DNA of 64,000 bases from Pseudochrobactrum sp. sp1633 (GTDB lineage: Bacteria; Pseudomonadota; Alphaproteobacteria; Rhizobiales; Rhizobiaceae), in assembly GCF_030376605.1 (NCBI RefSeq), contig NZ_JARRAE010000008.1, forward strand, positions 100,421-164,420, read 5' to 3'. A model generated the notes under the pieces. It saw only the letters and a list, made by a program, of their open reading frames with translations. It ran no database searches and was not told the DNA's origin. A program made the translations under genes and the position numbers. Below, in pieces: positions 36,867-46,862 of the stretch (position 1 is its first letter; each line of letters begins with the position of its first letter).

Positions 36867-37706
36867 ATGAATCCGCTTGAGAAAGACGGCTGGACACCTT
36901 TCAGTAACTCCGGTGAAACTGTGAAACGTGTGGCCGCTGTGCCTGATACGCCGCAGACCCGCGCGCCTGCCTACAAACTGGCTTTCAGCGACGCCGAGTT
37001 CATGACCAAGCGTGAATTGCGCCCGATCCGTTTGCAGCTTGAATTGCTGAAGCCGGAAATGATTATGGAAGAGCGCGGTATTAAATCCACCGTTGTGCTG
37101 TTCGGCGGTGCGCGTATTCCTGAACCGGGTGGTGAAGCATGGGCTGCCAAAAACGAAGTTCAGAAAAAGAACCTCGAAGCCAATTCTATCTATTATGAAG
37201 AAGCGCGGGAATTTGCCCGCCGCTGTTCGGAATATTCTGCTTCAACCTATTATCGTGAATTTGTGGTTGTCACAGGTGGCGGGCCGGGTGTGATGGAAGC
37301 AGGCAACCGCGGTGCCGCTGATATTGGTGCGCCGTCTATCGGCTTGAACATTGTGCTGCCGCATGAGCAGGCACCAAATGCCTATGTGACGCCGGAACTG
37401 TGCTTCAACTTCCACTACTTCGCGCTGCGCAAGATGCATTTCCTGTTCCGTGCCAAGGCTTTTGCAGTCTTTCCGGGTGGTTTCGGTACGATGGATGAGT
37501 TGTTTGAAACACTCACACTGATGCAGACAGACCGTATGGAACGCGTGCCTTTAGTGCTGTTCGGCAAGGAATTCTGGACCAAGGCGATCAATATTCCGTA
37601 TTTGTCTGAACAGGGGACAATCTCACCGGAAGATCTGAAGCTTTTCCATTATGTGGATACAGCTGAAGAAGCGTGGAATGTGGTGAAAGAGCATTACAAG
37701 TTGTAA
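36867..37706 (+). CDS. LOG-family (TIGR00730-like) Rossmann-fold protein
   Basis: A 279-residue protein with the LOG signature: VVTGGGPGVMEAGNRGA (about residues 132-148) and PGGFGTMDELFE (about 202-213), the nucleotide-binding and catalytic motifs. Small LOG proteins release cytokinin bases from nucleoside monophosphates. This longer bacterial type probably acts as a nucleotide 5'-monophosphate nucleosidase, with an N-terminal extension of about 70 residues. Older annotation calls the family lysine decarboxylase, which is not supported. A terminator follows. Confidence 0.9.
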   Translation: MNPLEKDGWTPFSNSGETVKRVAAVPDTPQTRAPAYKLAFSDAEFMTKRELRPIRLQLELLKPEMIMEERGIKSTVVLFGGARIPEPGGEAWAAKNEVQKKNLEANSIYYEEAREFARRCSEYSASTYYREFVVVTGGGPGVMEAGNRGAADIGAPSIGLNIVLPHEQAPNAYVTPELCFNFHYFALRKMHFLFRAKAFAVFPGGFGTMDELFETLTLMQTDRMERVPLVLFGKEFWTKAINIPYLSEQGTISPEDLKLFHYVDTAEEAWNVVKEHYKL

Positions 37707-37730
37707 GTTCAGCACTATGAAAATTTACAA

Positions 37731-37765
37731 GACGCCGGTGTTGATAAAGACACCGGCGTTTTTTA
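37731..37765. terminator. Terminator between the LOG and DUF817 genes
   Basis: GACGCCGGTGT and ACACCGGCGTT pair around a GATAAAG-type loop, with T-runs on the plus strand. It ends the LOG transcript and may act for the convergent DUF817 gene, whose stop lies inside the T-run. Confidence 0.8.
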
Positions 37766-38653
37766 TTGCTGAGCGTCGGGCTTTTTCGGCGGATGAATAA
37801 TCGTCACCAGCACGACGGAAATGATCATCAGCAAGTACCATGCGCCGAGCTTGGATAGTGAGACCGGTACCCATTGGTCGTGTTGCCCCGGATAGAGCCA
37901 GACGCGCGACCATGTGCCGATATTTTCTGCAATCCAGATAAACAGGGATGTCAGGAAAAATGCGAGCAGCAGTGGCATACGATGACGGAACCGGAAAACG
38001 CGGTAATGCATGCTGGTGCGCCAGAACATCAGTGCCGTCAGGCCAAAAAGCAGCCAGCGCATATCCGGTAAATAATGGTGGCTGAAGAAATTGATATAAA
38101 TGCCGGTGGCGAGTGCAAAGGTGAGCGGTAGCTGCGGATAATTGGCCAGTCGAATGTCAAATATCCGGTTGATCCGCGCCATATAGGAGCCGACAGCCGC
38201 ATACATGAAACCGGAAAACAACGGCACGCCACCAATGCGGAAGAGATTTTCTTCCGGATAAATCCACGATCCCATATGGGTTTTGAAAACTTCCATTGCC
38301 GTGCCGACAATATGGAAAATCAGGATGACTTTGGCTTCGCGCAGGGTTTCCAGCCGGCAAAGTAACATCAGCACCTGAATTGTGACGGCTGACAGAAACA
38401 AAAAATCGTAGCGGGTGATCAGTTGTGGCAGGGCAGAACCGTCAGCCCAGAGATATTTGCTGAGAATAATCAGCCCGAGCATCACACCGCCGAACAGACA
38501 TGCCCATGCCTGTTTTAGTCCGAAGACCAGAAATTCAACGAGAGCGCCGGAGATGCCGTGTTGCGGCAACCGATCAAGTAACCGGTGCGCGACATGATCA
38601 ATTCGGCTCTCAAGTGAGGTATAGCGGCGGACGCCGGAAACTGGTTTCTGCAT
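37763..38653 (-). CDS. DUF817 family membrane protein
   Basis: A 296-residue protein with about seven to eight hydrophobic segments. The blocks FKTHMGSWIYPEENLFRIGGVPLFSGFMY and ENIGTWSRVWLYPGQ mark the DUF817 family of Proteobacteria. No function is established. It ends one base before the nucleotidase gene downstream in reading order is reached, with the two on the same strand and close together (start at 38653, neighbour stop at 38655). Confidence 0.87.
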   Translation of the reverse strand: MQKPVSGVRRYTSLESRIDHVAHRLLDRLPQHGISGALVEFLVFGLKQAWACLFGGVMLGLIILSKYLWADGSALPQLITRYDFLFLSAVTIQVLMLLCRLETLREAKVILIFHIVGTAMEVFKTHMGSWIYPEENLFRIGGVPLFSGFMYAAVGSYMARINRIFDIRLANYPQLPLTFALATGIYINFFSHHYLPDMRWLLFGLTALMFWRTSMHYRVFRFRHRMPLLLAFFLTSLFIWIAENIGTWSRVWLYPGQHDQWVPVSLSKLGAWYLLMIISVVLVTIIHPPKKPDAQQ

Positions 38654-38654
38654 A

Positions 38655-39353
38655 TTACGGGTGTAGTGCGGTCAGAAACTCTGTCAGATTATCCGTGACA
38701 AAATCCACGCTGTCGGTAAAGGCAGGGTCGCTTTCCCAAATTTCACTGAAATCCGGTTCAAAATTGTTTGGCACAATCAAAACCGTGCGCATGCCTGTGG
38801 CCTTGGGCACTGTGAGATTGCGCGCCAGATCTTCAAACATTGCCGCTTTTTGCGGGTTGATCCCGCATTGTTTGTAAAACAGCTCATAGGGTGCTCGCTC
38901 CGGTTTCGGCACCAGTTGTGCTGCAACAATGTCGAAAATATCGTCAAAGCGGTCGAGAATACCAAGCTGTGCCGCAGCATTTTCAGCATGTTTACGATCG
39001 CCGTTGGTGTAGATAAATTTGCGGCCGGGCAGGCGGGCAATGGCCTCGCCGAGTAGCGGATCGGGCTTGAGCCACGTATAATCAATATCATGTACTTTGG
39101 CGAGAAAGTCGTCGGGGTCAATTTTGTGACATTCCATCAGGCCTTTCAGCGTCGTGCCATATTGCTGATAGAATTGTTTCTGCACCTTGCGCGCCTCATC
39201 GCGTGGCAGCTGCAACAGTTCTGAAACATAAGCTGTCATCCGTACATCAATTTGGGAGAACAAATTGGTGTCGTGCGGATAAAGGGTATTATCCATATCA
39301 AAAACCCAGTCAGTGACATGGGCGAAGTGGTGCGGATCAGGTAAATTGGTCAT
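38655..39353 (-). CDS. HAD-family pyrimidine 5'-nucleotidase
   Basis: A 232-residue haloacid dehalogenase-superfamily phosphatase. The nucleophile motif DMDNTLYP is at residues 20-27 (D20 and D22), KFIYTNGD is motif II and the C-terminal MFEDLARNL is motif IV. The pattern matches TIGR01993-type pyrimidine 5'-nucleotidases, homologues of yeast Sdt1. The likely role is dephosphorylation of pyrimidine nucleotides. DUF817 follows immediately, suggesting co-transcription. Confidence 0.9.
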   Translation of the reverse strand: MTNLPDPHHFAHVTDWVFDMDNTLYPHDTNLFSQIDVRMTAYVSELLQLPRDEARKVQKQFYQQYGTTLKGLMECHKIDPDDFLAKVHDIDYTWLKPDPLLGEAIARLPGRKFIYTNGDRKHAENAAAQLGILDRFDDIFDIVAAQLVPKPERAPYELFYKQCGINPQKAAMFEDLARNLTVPKATGMRTVLIVPNNFEPDFSEIWESDPAFTDSVDFVTDNLTEFLTALHP

Positions 39354-39499
39354 GGATCGGTTATGCCATGAAGTTTTCTAAAGATCAGCCTTTATTTTGC
39401 TGAGGCAAACAGCCTGAGGCAGGTGGCTTGTATTTAACGGCGGGGCAGGGCAAACAGAGCCTGATATATTTACCAAGAACAGAAAAGCCAGCATAAATC

Positions 39500-40405
39500 A
39501 TGGAACTCTGGATACCGATTACGATTGCCGCTGCCTTTATGCAGAATGTACGCACAACACTGCAAAAGAAGCTGCAAGGCAAGCTTGGAACCAGAGGCGC
39601 AAGCTTTGTGCGGTTTGGCTATGGTTTCCCTATTGCTATCCTTTATGTGCTCGGGCTGCATGTCTTCGCAGGTTTCGCCCTGCCGCAGATCAACGGCACT
39701 TTCATCTTTTGGAGTATTGTCGGCGGTCTGGCACAGATTTTTGCAACCATCATGCTGGTTTATCTGTTCACCCTGCGCAATTTTGCTGTCGGTACAGCCT
39801 ATTCCAAGACCGAGCCGGTACAGGCGGCAATTTTCGGTCTCATCCTGCTGGGCGAGCGCCTGACAACCGGCGCGGTTCTCGCCATTATTGTTGGTGTGCT
39901 GGGGGTGATGCTGATTTCCGTTGCGCGTATGCCATTGAGCTGGGGCAATCTGTTTAAAGCGCTGGTCAGCCGTACTGCGCTGATTGGCATTGCATCGGGT
40001 GGTGTCTTCGGGATTTCCGCTGTGGCCTATCGTTCTGCGGCTTTGTCGCTGGATGGTCCGAATCCGATTATGCAGGCTGCTGTGACACTAGCTTGTGTAA
40101 CGACATTCCAGACGGTTTTTATGCTGGTGTGGATGCTGATGAAAGACAAAAGCGAGATCGTGCTGGTGCTGAAATCATGGCGCTCATCATCGCTTGTTGG
40201 CTTATCCAGCGTGCTTGGCTCGATGGGCTGGTTCACAGCAATGGCTTTGCAGCAGGTGGCTTATGTGCGCGCACTGGGGCAGATCGAGCTGATCTTCACT
40301 TTCATCTCAGCGGTGTTCATTTTCAAAGAACGCATTAACCGCATGGAAGTAGCCGGATGTATCCTGATCGTAACCGGCATCCTGTTCTTGTTACTATGGC
40401 AGTAA
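39500..40405 (+). CDS. EamA/DMT-family transporter
   Basis: A 301-residue inner-membrane protein with ten predicted helices in two EamA-type repeats (residues about 1-135 and 155-300). KTEPVQAAIFGLILLGERL closes the first repeat and the matching IELIFTFISAVFIFKERI the second. Drug/metabolite transporters of this type export metabolites or amino acids; the substrate is unknown. It is convergent with argB across a repeat and a terminator. Confidence 0.9.
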   Translation: MELWIPITIAAAFMQNVRTTLQKKLQGKLGTRGASFVRFGYGFPIAILYVLGLHVFAGFALPQINGTFIFWSIVGGLAQIFATIMLVYLFTLRNFAVGTAYSKTEPVQAAIFGLILLGERLTTGAVLAIIVGVLGVMLISVARMPLSWGNLFKALVSRTALIGIASGGVFGISAVAYRSAALSLDGPNPIMQAAVTLACVTTFQTVFMLVWMLMKDKSEIVLVLKSWRSSSLVGLSSVLGSMGWFTAMALQQVAYVRALGQIELIFTFISAVFIFKERINRMEVAGCILIVTGILFLLLWQ

Positions 40406-40410
40406 GACAT

Positions 40411-40507
40411 TTTTTCGCGCATTATCCTACGCATCGAAGCGGGTAAAAAATCAGTCCGGTGAACTGATTTTCCGCGTAGGCGGTTCCCACTTTTGCTGGA
40501 AATGCTC
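40411..40507. repeat. Intergenic palindromic repeat, copy near argB
   Basis: CCTACGC and GCGTAGG arms enclose an inner hairpin (AAAATCAGT, ACTGATTTT). The block then continues GCGGTTCCCACTTTTGCTGG and AATGCTC. The sequence ATCGAAGCGG...AGTCCGGTG...GCGTAGGCGGTTCCCACTTTT is shared with the copy at 50171-50316. Confidence 0.75.
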
Positions 40508-40511
40508 AAAG

Positions 40512-40538
40512 AAAAATCCCGCAATTTGCGGGATTTTT
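40512..40538. terminator. Bidirectional terminator between the EamA gene and argB
   Basis: AAAAATCCCGC and GCGGGATTTTT form a stem with T-runs on both strands, between convergent genes. Confidence 0.85.
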
Positions 40539-40581
40539 AATAGGCGCTTTTAATTAAGGCACGATCAATGTGTTTCTTAAT

Positions 40582-41469
40582 TTATGGCACAATAAGAGTG
40601 CCGGCACCGCGTTCCGTAAACAGCTCCAGCAATACCGAGTGCGGGGTTTTACCGTTGAGGATAACCACGCCTTCCACACCGCGACGGATGGCTTCAATGC
40701 AGGTTTCCACTTTCGGGATCATGCCGCCGGAGATCGTGCCGTCCGCAATCAAAGCCTGCGCATCGGCGACCGACAGTTCTTTGATCAGGTTTTTGTCCTT
40801 ATCCAGAACACCCGGCACATCGGTGAGGAACAGCAAACGTGTTGCTGCCAGCGCACCGGCAATGGCTCCGGCAAACGTATCCGCATTGATATTATAGGTA
40901 TTGCCGTCACGACCTGGTGCAACCGGTGCAATCACCGGAATAACCGCTGAGCGTGCCAGCAGATCAAGCAATGTACGGTCAACTTCTACCGGCTCGCCGA
41001 CAAAGCCCAGATCAAGCACGCGCTCAATATTGGAATCCGGATCGCGATAGGTTTTATGCGCCTTTTCAGCGAAAACCATATTGCCGTCTTTGCCGCACAG
41101 GCCGATTGCCCATTCGCCTTCGGCATTGATCATCGCTACGATTTCTTTGTTGATTGAACCGGCGAGAACCATCTCAACCACTTCAACCGTCTTTTCATCC
41201 GTAACGCGCAGGCCGCCTTCAAAGCGGGATTCGATGCCGAGTTTGCCGAGCATCGCTGCAATCTGCGGGCCGCCGCCATGTACAACAATCGGGTTGATGC
41301 CGGATTGTTTCAGCAGTGCGATATCGCGGGCAAAAGCCTTGCCTAATGCTGGATCGCCCATAGCATGACCGCCATACTTGACGACGACTGTTTTGTTCTC
41401 GTAGCGCTGCATGAAGGGCAGGGCGGCGGAGAGGAGTTGTGCTTGAATTTCTGGGCTCGTCGCGGTCAT
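40582..41469 (-). CDS. argB: Acetylglutamate kinase
   Basis: A 295-residue amino-acid kinase catalysing the second step of arginine synthesis. Motifs are VVKYGGHAM (ATP-binding Lys and Gly loop, near residue 32), VVHGGGPQI, and [10 protein letters not shown] with the C-terminal [13 protein letters not shown]. The family normally starts near MTATSPEIQ, so I choose ATG 41469 over the in-frame ATG at 41481. It is the last gene of the rpmH-rnpA-yidC-engB-argB series, 57 bases after engB. Confidence 0.97.
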   Translation of the reverse strand: MTATSPEIQAQLLSAALPFMQRYENKTVVVKYGGHAMGDPALGKAFARDIALLKQSGINPIVVHGGGPQIAAMLGKLGIESRFEGGLRVTDEKTVEVVEMVLAGSINKEIVAMINAEGEWAIGLCGKDGNMVFAEKAHKTYRDPDSNIERVLDLGFVGEPVEVDRTLLDLLARSAVIPVIAPVAPGRDGNTYNINADTFAGAIAGALAATRLLFLTDVPGVLDKDKNLIKELSVADAQALIADGTISGGMIPKVETCIEAIRRGVEGVVILNGKTPHSVLLELFTERGAGTLIVP

Positions 41470-41525
41470 GGAGCACTCCACGGCATGAAGGGTTATGTGA
41501 GCGGATTGTCAAATTGTAGGGATTT

Positions 41526-42218
41526 TTATTCTTTGATCAGAAGGGCAATAGCTGCGCGCACTGCATCAAAGCCCATCGCCTTTTCAGAGGATGTGGCAAG
41601 AATTTGCGGAAATGCTGCCGGACGGCGCGCAATCGCTTTCTGCGTTTCTTCCATCAGGCGCGGTACGCCTGCTTCCTTGATCTTGTCGATTTTGGTGAGA
41701 ATGATCTGGTAGGAAACTGCGGCTTTATCCAGCAGATCCAGCACATCGGCATCATTCTTCTTAATGCCGTGGCGGGAATCAATCAGCACATAAACGCGTT
41801 TCAGCGTGGTGCGGCCGCGCAGGTAATCAAAGACCAGCCGCGTCCATGCATCAACCATAGATTTCGGTGCTTCTGCAAAACCATAGCCCGGCATATCCAC
41901 GAGTGCCAAAGGCGGCAGATCACCATTTTCACCGGAATAACCATCCGGCACGAAGTAGTTGAGTTCCTGCGTGCGGCCCGGTGTATTGGATGTGCGTGCC
42001 AAACCGTTCTGGCCGACAATTGCATTGATCAGCGAAGATTTTCCAACATTGGAGCGGCCCGCAAATGCAATTTCTGTAGGACCTTCCGGCGGCAGAAATT
42101 TCATGGACGGTACGCCGCGGATAAAAATCCATCGCTTGTTGAAGAGAGCCTTACCCTCGGCAACAAGTGCTGCATATTTCTCTGCTTCTTTTGCGACGGC
42201 CAGTTCTGCTTCGGTCAC
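41526..42218 (-). CDS. engB: Ribosome biogenesis GTP-binding protein YihA/YsxC
   Basis: A 230-residue TrmE-Era-EngA-like GTPase needed for large ribosomal subunit assembly. G1 is [10 protein letters not shown]2 is TSNTPGRTQ (the circularly shaped switch), G3 is [12 protein letters not shown]4 is TKID and G5 is TSS. An N-terminal extension of about 45 residues precedes the G domain, usual in alphaproteobacteria. It lies between yidC and argB on the same strand; the 141 bases before it hold the yidC terminator. Confidence 0.96.
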   Translation of the reverse strand: MTEAELAVAKEAEKYAALVAEGKALFNKRWIFIRGVPSMKFLPPEGPTEIAFAGRSNVGKSSLINAIVGQNGLARTSNTPGRTQELNYFVPDGYSGENGDLPPLALVDMPGYGFAEAPKSMVDAWTRLVFDYLRGRTTLKRVYVLIDSRHGIKKNDADVLDLLDKAAVSYQIILTKIDKIKEAGVPRLMEETQKAIARRPAAFPQILATSSEKAMGFDAVRAAIALLIKE

Positions 42219-42324
42219 TCAATTCTTCCTGTGGCTTATGGTCGTGTCATAGGGTGATAACACTGTTCTTTATGGCATTGAGCTTTCGGTGGCTTTTGTC
42301 AACCGTCAAAGCTCTGTCAGGCAT

Positions 42325-42352
42325 AAAAAAGCCCCCGAAGAGGGGGCTTTCT
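42325..42352 (-). terminator. Terminator after yidC
   Basis: On the minus strand AAGCCCCCT and GGGGGCTT pair around TCTTC, followed by a T-run. It separates yidC from engB, so engB-argB may be served by read-through or a separate promoter. Confidence 0.8.
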
Positions 42353-42359
42353 GTTTGTT

Positions 42360-44210
42360 TTATTTCTTGGCAGGCTTGTCAGTTTTCACCGGTGCTGCAG
42401 GTTCTTTCTTTTTGAACATTCCTTTCAGATTGTCAAAAAGTTCGATCTTCGCGCCTTGACGCTTCATAATCATGCCCTGCTGAAGGATGGACAATGTGTT
42501 GTTCCATGCCCAGTAGATAACCAGACCGGCCGGGAATGCTGCGAGCATGAATGTGAAAATGATCGGCATCCATGTGAAAATTGCAGCCTGTGTCGGATCC
42601 GGCGGTGTCGGGTTCATGCGCATCTGCAGGAACATGGTGATACCCATGATCAGCGGCCATACACCAACCATAAGGAAGGTTGGGACATCCCAAGGCAGCA
42701 GGCCGAACAGATTGAACACTGATGTTGGATCCGGCGCAGCAAGGTCGTGAATCCAGCCAAAGAACGGCGCATGGCGCATTTCGATGGTGACATAGAGAAC
42801 CTTATACAGCGCGAAGAAGACTGGGATCTGTACCAGAACCGGCCAGCAACCGGCCAGCGGGTTGATCTTCTCGCGCTTGTAAAGCTGCATCATTTCCTGC
42901 TGCTGCTTAACCTTGTCATCCGCATATTTTTCACGGATTTCCAGCATAGCAGGCTGCATCATTTTCATGCGGGCCATCGACTTGTAGGACTTATTGGCCA
43001 GCGGGAAGAACAATCCCTTCAGCAGAACGGTTACGACCAGAATGGCGACACCGAAATTGCCGGAGAATTTGTAAATCCAGTCGATGAGATAAAACATCGG
43101 CTTGGTGATGAAGTAGAACCAGCCCCAGTCAATCAGCAGTTCAAACTGCTTGATGCCGAGCTTTTCTTCGTATGTTTTGATCTTGGCAACTTCTTTGGCA
43201 CCGGCAAAGATGTGATTTTTGATCACAGCATTCTGACCGGCAGCAATGGTTACAGGGCTACTTAGGAAATCAGCCTGATAACGGGCGCGGCCGTCTGTGA
43301 AGTGCGAGAAGCGCGCTTCAAAAGTTTCGTTCTGCGGCGGAATCAGTGTCGCAGCCCAATACTTGTCAGTAATGCCGAGCCAGCCGCCTGTTGCTTTTGC
43401 AAGCGGCATGTTCTTGTTGTCTTCAATCTTGGAATAGGAAATTTCCTGCAAGCCCTGATCGCCGATAACGCCGATCAGACCCTCATGCAGCACATAGGTG
43501 CCGCTGGCATGTTCAGGTTTTTCAAAGCGGGTCACGCGACCATAGGAGCTGAGGGAAACTGCAGCATCCGTCGGGTTGGTGATGGTGTCTTCGACGGCGA
43601 ACATATAGTTCTCGTCAACCGAAATCACGCGCTTGAACTGGATGCCTTTTTCATTGGCATAAGTCAGTGTTACCGGTGTTGAAGGTGTGAGTTTGTCATT
43701 GCCTTCAATATTCCACTCGGTCGCAGGACCAGGAACAGTACCGATTGCATCATTACCGGAGAAGCCGAGTTCCGCGAAATAGCCCTTTTTCATGCCTGAA
43801 GGAGCAAGCAGTTCGATTTCCGGGGATTTTGGATCAACAGTTTCGCGGTAATCTTTCAGGAAAAGATCATCAAGGCGCGCACCGACAGTATTGATCGAGC
43901 CGCTGACGCGCGGTGTATCAATGCTGATGCGCTTGTTCTGGGACACAGCAACCTCACGGGTCAGCGGTTGTGCTGCCGGAGTTTCTGTTGTCTGTCCCGG
44001 AATGCTGCCCTGAGGTACATTGCCCTGTGGCACATTCGCAGCTGTTTCACCATTAGCGGCAGGTGTCTGCGCTATCTGATTATTCTGCGCTTCAATCCGT
44101 GCCTGTTCTTTCTGAGCCTCAGTCTTCGGTCCCAGATAGAACACCTGCCAGAGCGTGAGAATCAGAATAGACAGACCAATGGTGAGAAAGAAGTTACGAT
44201 TTTTTTCCAT
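42360..44210 (-). CDS. yidC: Membrane protein insertase YidC
   Basis: A 616-residue inner-membrane insertase working alone or with SecYEG. An N-terminal anchor (FFLTIGLSILILTLWQVFYL) precedes a low-complexity Q/P/A/T linker (about 35-90). A large periplasmic beta-sandwich domain (about 95-360) leads to the five-helix conserved core (VAILVVTVLLKGLFFPL, MQPAMLEIREKYADDK, NPLAGCWPVLVQIPVFFALY). It ends in a basic cytoplasmic tail. The length is typical of Rhizobiales. The rnpA-yidC gap (about 205 bases) contains no yidD gene. Confidence 0.97.
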   Translation of the reverse strand: MEKNRNFFLTIGLSILILTLWQVFYLGPKTEAQKEQARIEAQNNQIAQTPAANGETAANVPQGNVPQGSIPGQTTETPAAQPLTREVAVSQNKRISIDTPRVSGSINTVGARLDDLFLKDYRETVDPKSPEIELLAPSGMKKGYFAELGFSGNDAIGTVPGPATEWNIEGNDKLTPSTPVTLTYANEKGIQFKRVISVDENYMFAVEDTITNPTDAAVSLSSYGRVTRFEKPEHASGTYVLHEGLIGVIGDQGLQEISYSKIEDNKNMPLAKATGGWLGITDKYWAATLIPPQNETFEARFSHFTDGRARYQADFLSSPVTIAAGQNAVIKNHIFAGAKEVAKIKTYEEKLGIKQFELLIDWGWFYFITKPMFYLIDWIYKFSGNFGVAILVVTVLLKGLFFPLANKSYKSMARMKMMQPAMLEIREKYADDKVKQQQEMMQLYKREKINPLAGCWPVLVQIPVFFALYKVLYVTIEMRHAPFFGWIHDLAAPDPTSVFNLFGLLPWDVPTFLMVGVWPLIMGITMFLQMRMNPTPPDPTQAAIFTWMPIIFTFMLAAFPAGLVIYWAWNNTLSILQQGMIMKRQGAKIELFDNLKGMFKKKEPAAPVKTDKPAKK

Positions 44211-44415
44211 TGACGGGTCCTGGTTCCTGTCAGTTCATTACAGGAAAGGCAGGTGCAGACAGGGCTGCATTGCCTTACTTATAATATGCTGGCTGACAGA
44301 GCGTTGTGCAGATTATGCCCCATACCTGTCAGAGTTAAGTGCCTGCCTTATAATACGAGCGGTTCAGAAAAGCGAACGCTGAGACAATATAATTCAGGCC
44401 TATTTTGTGAAGCAG

Positions 44416-44778
44416 CTATTTAAACCGCTTGGTAAGTTCTCTGGTCAGTGCGCTGAAGGGGGCATTTAAGGCTTCCCTGCGTGCAACTATGACATAATCG
44501 GTTTGCGAAGCCATTGCAGCCTCGCTGAGGGCAGCGGCAGCTTTCAGGCGGCGGCGAATACGGTTGCGGATAACTGCATTGCCGTTTTTCTTGGTAACCG
44601 TGAAGCCGATACGCGGACTATCACCGGTTTTTGCCTGTTTGCTGGTTTCTTCGTCGCGCTGTTTGACTTCCATAAGGAAATATTTGCCGCGACGTTTTTC
44701 GCCACTGCGAACGGCCAAAAACTCCGCTCTCTTTCGAAGGCGGAGTGTTTTGGTCTGCTTTTTTGCTTGTTGTGTCAC
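44416..44778 (-). CDS. rnpA: Ribonuclease P protein component
   Basis: A 120-residue basic protein that assists the RNase P RNA in 5' maturation of tRNAs. The family block [20 protein letters not shown] (about residues 56-75) contains the RNR RNA-binding motif, with [13 protein letters not shown] upstream. An insert of about 12 residues ([12 protein letters not shown]) between the strands is longer than in E. coli but common in alphaproteobacteria. It starts 20 bases after rpmH, the conserved rpmH-rnpA pair. Confidence 0.95.
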   Translation of the reverse strand: MTQQAKKQTKTLRLRKRAEFLAVRSGEKRRGKYFLMEVKQRDEETSKQAKTGDSPRIGFTVTKKNGNAVIRNRIRRRLKAAAALSEAAMASQTDYVIVARREALNAPFSALTRELTKRFK

Positions 44779-44798
44779 CGCTTCACGCGGAGCAACAA

Positions 44799-44933
44799 TT
44801 ATGCAGAAAGCTTGCCACGACCGCGTGCGCGGCGGGCTGCAATAACTTTACGACCGCCTGGAGTAGCCATGCGTGTACGGAAACCGTGACGACGCTTGCG
44901 GACGAGTTTAGATGGCTGATATGTGCGCTTCAT
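44799..44933 (-). CDS. rpmH: Large ribosomal subunit protein bL34
   Basis: A 44-residue ribosomal protein. The minus strand from ATG 44933 reads [20 protein letters not shown], then [20 protein letters not shown] and KLSA before TAA at 44801-44799. This matches bL34 over its whole length. It is the first gene of the conserved rpmH-rnpA block and is highly basic. Confidence 0.97.
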   Translation of the reverse strand: MKRTYQPSKLVRKRRHGFRTRMATPGGRKVIAARRARGRGKLSA

Positions 44934-45220
44934 TTGTTTAATACCGCGGTGTGCGGCCCTTCTTAAGTCTGTTTTTTAACAGGAGCTGGTTCGGGCGCGG
45001 TCTGTTAAAGACCTGCATATAATGCCTGAACGTGGGGCGGCTTATAGATGCAGGCAGGTTTTGAGTCAAGAATGCAGCGGAATATTCGGCTGGTTTGAGG
45101 ATATTCCTGATTATTCTGAAAAAATATGTGCTGTTTTCTGTTTTATTATCCGCTGCAAATAGTCTTGGCGCAGTTTGATGACTATAAGGCTTTATCGAAT
45201 TTACAATGAGAGGAAGAACT

Positions 45221-45568
45221 ATGTCTGTTAAGCGTTTCGAATCCGGCAAGCGTATGAGCGGTGCGGTTGTACATGGTAACACTGTTTATCTGGCCGGTCA
45301 GGTTGGTACAGAAAATGCAAGCGTGACTGAACAGTGCAAAACCGCACTGGCTGAAGTTGATCGTCTGCTGGCTGTTGCCGGTACCGACAAGTCCAAGATC
45401 CTTCAGACCATTATCTGGCTGGATGATATGAAAGACTTCGCAGAAATGAACGCAGTTTGGGAAGCATGGGTTGATCCTGCAAACACACCGGCTCGCGCAA
45501 CCGGTTCTGCGCATCTGGCGACACCGGGCTACAAAGTAGAGTTCATCGTAACTGCTGCTCTCGACTAA
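45221..45568 (+). CDS. RidA family protein
   Basis: A 115-residue YjgF/YER057c/UK114-family protein. RidA members hydrolyse reactive enamine/imine intermediates such as 2-aminoacrylate. Family features are the N-terminal GNTVYLAGQVG, central IIWLDDMKDFAEMNAVWEAW, and PANTPARAT with the conserved Arg that binds the substrate carboxylate. The start ATG 45221 is chosen because AGAGGAAGAACT gives a well-placed ribosome site; the frame is open 15 bases further upstream. Confidence 0.93.
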   Translation: MSVKRFESGKRMSGAVVHGNTVYLAGQVGTENASVTEQCKTALAEVDRLLAVAGTDKSKILQTIIWLDDMKDFAEMNAVWEAWVDPANTPARATGSAHLATPGYKVEFIVTAALD

Positions 45569-45577
45569 TATTCTACT

Positions 45578-45613
45578 GGTGCCGCGTTCATATGAATGCG
45601 GCACCGGATTTTT
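45578..45613. terminator. Terminator between the RidA and DUF4105 genes
   Basis: GGTGCCGC and GCGGCACC pair with a further ATTCATATGAAT-type inner palindrome, followed by ATTTTTC. It lies between convergent genes. Confidence 0.8.
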
Positions 45614-46651
45614 CTATTCTGCGGCGACCGGTTGCGGCATTGGAGCTGTGCGGATGCGCTGTGAGTAGCCTTCGCGACTGCCTTTAGCCTGCGCACTGAT
45701 ATCCGCATTGAGACGCATAGACTGCGTATTTGTCTCCGGTGTCAGAATCAGCTCTTTTTCAAACATATATTCAGGCAAGTAACCGGACAGCAGCACACGG
45801 TAATCGAGTGCTATCGATGGATCGAGTATCCGTGCCATGTCAAAAACAACTGTCGTGCAGTTCGCCGTGAGCGTGTTGTAGAAACCTGCGTCTTTGCTCA
45901 GGCGATTGGCAGTATCAGTATACAGTCTGAAAAGCTGACGCGCCTGTTCCGGCGCAATATCCACATGATAGCGATACACTCTTTCTCCGCGCACATTGGT
46001 GCGCAGGTAAACGATGTCGCTTTCTTCTGCCGCAATCATTGCCAGTTCAAAATCTTTGAAAAAACCACCGATTTCTGAGAAGGCCTGACCGCGTTTTTTG
46101 CGGATTTCTGCGGAGAATACGACATACCGCCCGTCTTCAAACCCGAAGCTGACCAATGTATGGGCAATCGCAGGCCCTGCCCAATAGGATAAAAACAGAT
46201 CGACGCTTTTGATTTGGTTCAGATCGTAATCAGCGCTTTTCCAGTTGGCGGTAAAATCCTTTTCCGTACGCCAGTCAAAATCACGGATATGATTGAGGCG
46301 CACCTGATCCCCTTTGAAATCAGCCGTGACGGTTTGGGCGACTTCCGGTGCCCAGTCGCGGTTCAGCGATGGTTTAATACTGTGCCACCAGATGAGCAGT
46401 ACCGCGAATACAAGCGTAAATACGATAAAGAGCGCTTTGCGAAACTGGTAAAGATCGGCGAACCAGATTGTGCTGAGTGCGGCAAGGGCAATCAAGACCC
46501 ACAGGCCGATGATAACCGCATTGAATACGCGCGATTCTGAAAGTTGATAATAGAGAGCCAGACTGCCCCATATCGTTATCAGAATAACGAGCAGACTGAC
46601 AAAAGCCTGAGCCAGAAAGGTTAAAAAAATCAAAGCTGGATTATAGGCCAT
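45614..46651 (-). CDS. DUF4105 (Lnb N-terminal-like) membrane protein
   Basis: A 345-residue protein. Three N-terminal hydrophobic segments (about residues 5-30, 40-60 and 70-90) anchor it in the inner membrane. A soluble domain follows, with HTLVSFGFEDGRYVVFSAEI and FYNTLTANCTTVVFDMA. The conserved His and Cys of these blocks form the DUF4105/Lnb-N pattern, a papain-like fold. The catalytic pair suggests hydrolase or acyltransferase chemistry, but no substrate is known. Confidence 0.85.
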   Translation of the reverse strand: MAYNPALIFLTFLAQAFVSLLVILITIWGSLALYYQLSESRVFNAVIIGLWVLIALAALSTIWFADLYQFRKALFIVFTLVFAVLLIWWHSIKPSLNRDWAPEVAQTVTADFKGDQVRLNHIRDFDWRTEKDFTANWKSADYDLNQIKSVDLFLSYWAGPAIAHTLVSFGFEDGRYVVFSAEIRKKRGQAFSEIGGFFKDFELAMIAAEESDIVYLRTNVRGERVYRYHVDIAPEQARQLFRLYTDTANRLSKDAGFYNTLTANCTTVVFDMARILDPSIALDYRVLLSGYLPEYMFEKELILTPETNTQSMRLNADISAQAKGSREGYSQRIRTAPMPQPVAAE

Positions 46652-46862
46652 GAGGCTCCGGTTTTGTCTGGCAAGAGTGCTTTATAGTATTTGCCGAAAA
46701 TGCTTATCATCGTGCAATAAGTTGTGATAGTTATGAGTGGCATGTTTTCGCCGTGTTTGAACATTAGACAAACCCAGCAACATGCTCTTAAAAATGACGT
46801 GCAGTGCATGAATTTATCGCTTTGTTAGATTTTTTTAATGTTTGTCCGGCAAAACTTCTCGT

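Noticed and set aside
44211..44415. Possible yidD gene between rnpA and yidC
   Set aside because: The gap is about 205 bases and neither strand encodes the YidD Cys-rich motif.
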